A DNA stretch of 7,288 bases, taken from NCBI GenBank assembly GCA_014378285.1, contig JACMNZ010000331.1:1-7288 (forward strand), given 5' to 3'. The position numbers were made by a program, and so were the translations under genes. The notes below the pieces were generated by a model. It was not told the DNA's origin. It ran no database searches and was given only the letters and a program-made list of their open reading frames with translations. Positions 6,220-7,288 of this stretch are shown one piece after another. Position 1 is the first letter of the stretch. Each line of letters begins with the position of its first letter. The stretch comes from Pseudopedobacter sp. Lineage in GTDB: Bacteria; Bacteroidota; Bacteroidia; Sphingobacteriales; Sphingobacteriaceae.

Positions 6220-6692
6220 TGCAGTCTGCGATTGTAAATACTTTAAATCAGTACCGTTTTTTTCAGAATAAGATTGTAAGGTTTTTTTTATCAGCAGGGA
6301 TTGCCATGCTGTTAGATGTTACTGTATATTTCATCACCTTTAATTTTATTTTTATTGATGATGTGGTAATGATCTTTGGGCATTCAAACAAAGCACATAA
6401 CGTTGCTCTTCTTATTTCCTATTCATGTGGCGTGGTTATCAATTTTTTACTTACTAAATATGCGGTATTTGCAGATTCTAATTTGGCAAGCAGAAAACAA
6501 TTTCTCCGTTTTAGCTTTATAGCATTTATAGGCTTTTTTGCAAATTATGGGTTGTTAAGGATTTTTGTTGAGATATGCAACATTGCGCCAACTTTAGCAA
6601 GGATAGCATCCGCCTTAAGTTTAGGTATTTCTAGCTATTATATCCATAAATTTTTTACTTTCAAGATAAAAACTATAGATGATGAATTATGA
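6219..6692 (+). CDS. GtrA-family four-helix membrane protein
   Basis: Small inner-membrane protein of the GtrA family. Members are thought to help move polyprenyl-phosphate-linked sugars across the membrane or assist partner glycosyltransferases. The 157 residues contain four hydrophobic segments (about 20-45, 62-83, 95-117, 123-146). Family-typical patches are RFFLSAGIAMLLDVTVYF (21-38), VINFLLTKYAVF (73-84), RFSFIAFIGFFANYGLLRI (97-115) and SSYYIHKFFTF (138-148). The ATG shares one base with the lgt stop (TAATG), and AAAGGA about 9 bases upstream gives a better Shine-Dalgarno than its neighbours have, so translational coupling to lgt is likely. The 3' end overlaps the next gene by 14 bases. 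No glycosyltransferase is adjacent in the window, so its sugar substrate is unknown. Confidence 0.88.
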   Translation: MQSAIVNTLNQYRFFQNKIVRFFLSAGIAMLLDVTVYFITFNFIFIDDVVMIFGHSNKAHNVALLISYSCGVVINFLLTKYAVFADSNLASRKQFLRFSFIAFIGFFANYGLLRIFVEICNIAPTLARIASALSLGISSYYIHKFFTFKIKTIDDEL

Positions 6693-7288
6693 AAAGCTTT
6701 GTGAAGAAGTAATTGCTATTGCTAAAAAAGCGGGCAAATTTATAATTACAGAATCTAAAACCTTTAATTCTTCAAAAATAGAATATAAAGGTAAAAACGA
6801 TATGGTTTCTTATGTGGATAAAACGGCAGAGAAAATGATTATCGAAGAACTTACCCAGCTTTTACCGCAATCTGGTTTTATAGCAGAAGAAGGCACATCA
6901 AATAAAATAGGCGAAGAATTTAATTGGATTATTGATCCTTTAGACGGTACCACTAATTTTATACATGGAATTCCTGCTTTTGCCGTCAGCATCGCTTTAA
7001 AGCAAAACGATAAATTGGTAATTGGAGTGATTTATGAGATAAACCAAGACGAATGTTTTTACGCTTGGAAAGATAGTAAGGCATATTTGAACGGGAAAGA
7101 GATTAGCGTTTCTGATAATAATGAATTAGCTACCAGCTTAGTTGCAACCGGTTTTCCTTATTACGATTTTAAAAGACAGGATGCTTACATGAATCTTTTT
7201 ACCGAAGTGATGCAAAAATGCCATGGTTTAAGAAGAATTGGTGCAGCTTCTGTTGATCTAGCATACACCGCCTGCGGACGTTTTGAAG
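6679..7288 (+). CDS. Inositol monophosphatase family protein, 3' end missing
   Basis: Mg2+-dependent sugar-phosphate phosphatase of the IMPase/SuhB superfamily, cut by the right edge. 203 complete codons are present out of an expected 260-270. Seen in order: DMVSYVDKTAE (residues 41-51), the metal-binding EE pair (70-71, in AEEGT), the signature DPLDGTTNF (86-94) whose two aspartates bind metal, then IPAFAVSIAL (98-107), TGFPYYD (157-163) and RRIGAASVDLAYTACGRFE (185-203). The later WD metal-binding motif would lie just outside. The ATG at 6679 (or the next codon, 6682) overlaps the end of the GtrA gene by 14 bases in another frame; the protein aligns naturally from there. Motifs fit inositol monophosphatase / SuhB better than CysQ, but myo-inositol-1-phosphate, histidinol phosphate and other substrates remain possible. 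Confidence 0.93.
   Translation, partial: MMNYEKLCEEVIAIAKKAGKFIITESKTFNSSKIEYKGKNDMVSYVDKTAEKMIIEELTQLLPQSGFIAEEGTSNKIGEEFNWIIDPLDGTTNFIHGIPAFAVSIALKQNDKLVIGVIYEINQDECFYAWKDSKAYLNGKEISVSDNNELATSLVATGFPYYDFKRQDAYMNLFTEVMQKCHGLRRIGAASVDLAYTACGRFE

Noticed and set aside
6810..6992. Minus-strand open frame of 60 codons at the right end
   Set aside because: It is antisense to the inositol-monophosphatase gene, whose motifs are clear in the plus strand.

Overview
The window is AT-rich (roughly one third G+C by eye) and looks like chromosomal housekeeping DNA from a Bacteroidota bacterium, most likely of the Sphingobacteriales (Pedobacter-like) type. The reasons are the style of the proteins (a long Lgt of the GRIGC...GDGDWG class, MtaB, a hot-dog thioesterase with NPNGTLFGG), weak or absent Shine-Dalgarno sites, and two exact matches to the Bacteroidota -7 promoter box TAnnTTTG in intergenic DNA. 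Genus-level placement is inference.

Left part (1-2855): the 3' part of a DEAD-box RNA helicase gene runs off the left edge. It meets an acyl-CoA thioesterase gene tail to tail with a 4-base overlap. A 99-base divergent spacer with a 10-bp direct repeat separates the thioesterase from an FAD-dependent amine-oxidase-like oxidoreductase.

Middle spacer (2856-3104, 249 bases): this is the only sizeable non-coding stretch. In order it holds a weak hairpin just after the oxidoreductase stop, a well-formed Bacteroidota promoter whose -33 region is covered by a perfect 12-bp palindrome, and two hairpins each followed by a T-run. The promoter points straight into the two terminator-like hairpins. The layout fits a small RNA of about 65 nt or a transcription-attenuating leader in front of ubiX.

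Right part (3105-7288): a co-directional run of ubiX (flavin prenyltransferase), mtaB (tRNA methylthiotransferase, with its own probable promoter and a very short leader), lgt (lipoprotein diacylglyceryl transferase), a GtrA-family membrane protein and an inositol-monophosphatase-family gene cut by the right edge. From mtaB onward the spacing is tight (17-base gap, 1-base overlap, 14-base overlap), so mtaB-lgt-gtrA-IMPase is probably one transcription unit. The genes serve different processes (tRNA modification, lipoprotein maturation, probably envelope glycolipid and sugar-phosphate metabolism), and no single pathway is evident.

I see no mobile element, CRISPR array, tRNA or rRNA, and no convincing new multi-gene system. 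The most interesting structure is the promoter/palindrome/double-hairpin cassette at 2967-3070.
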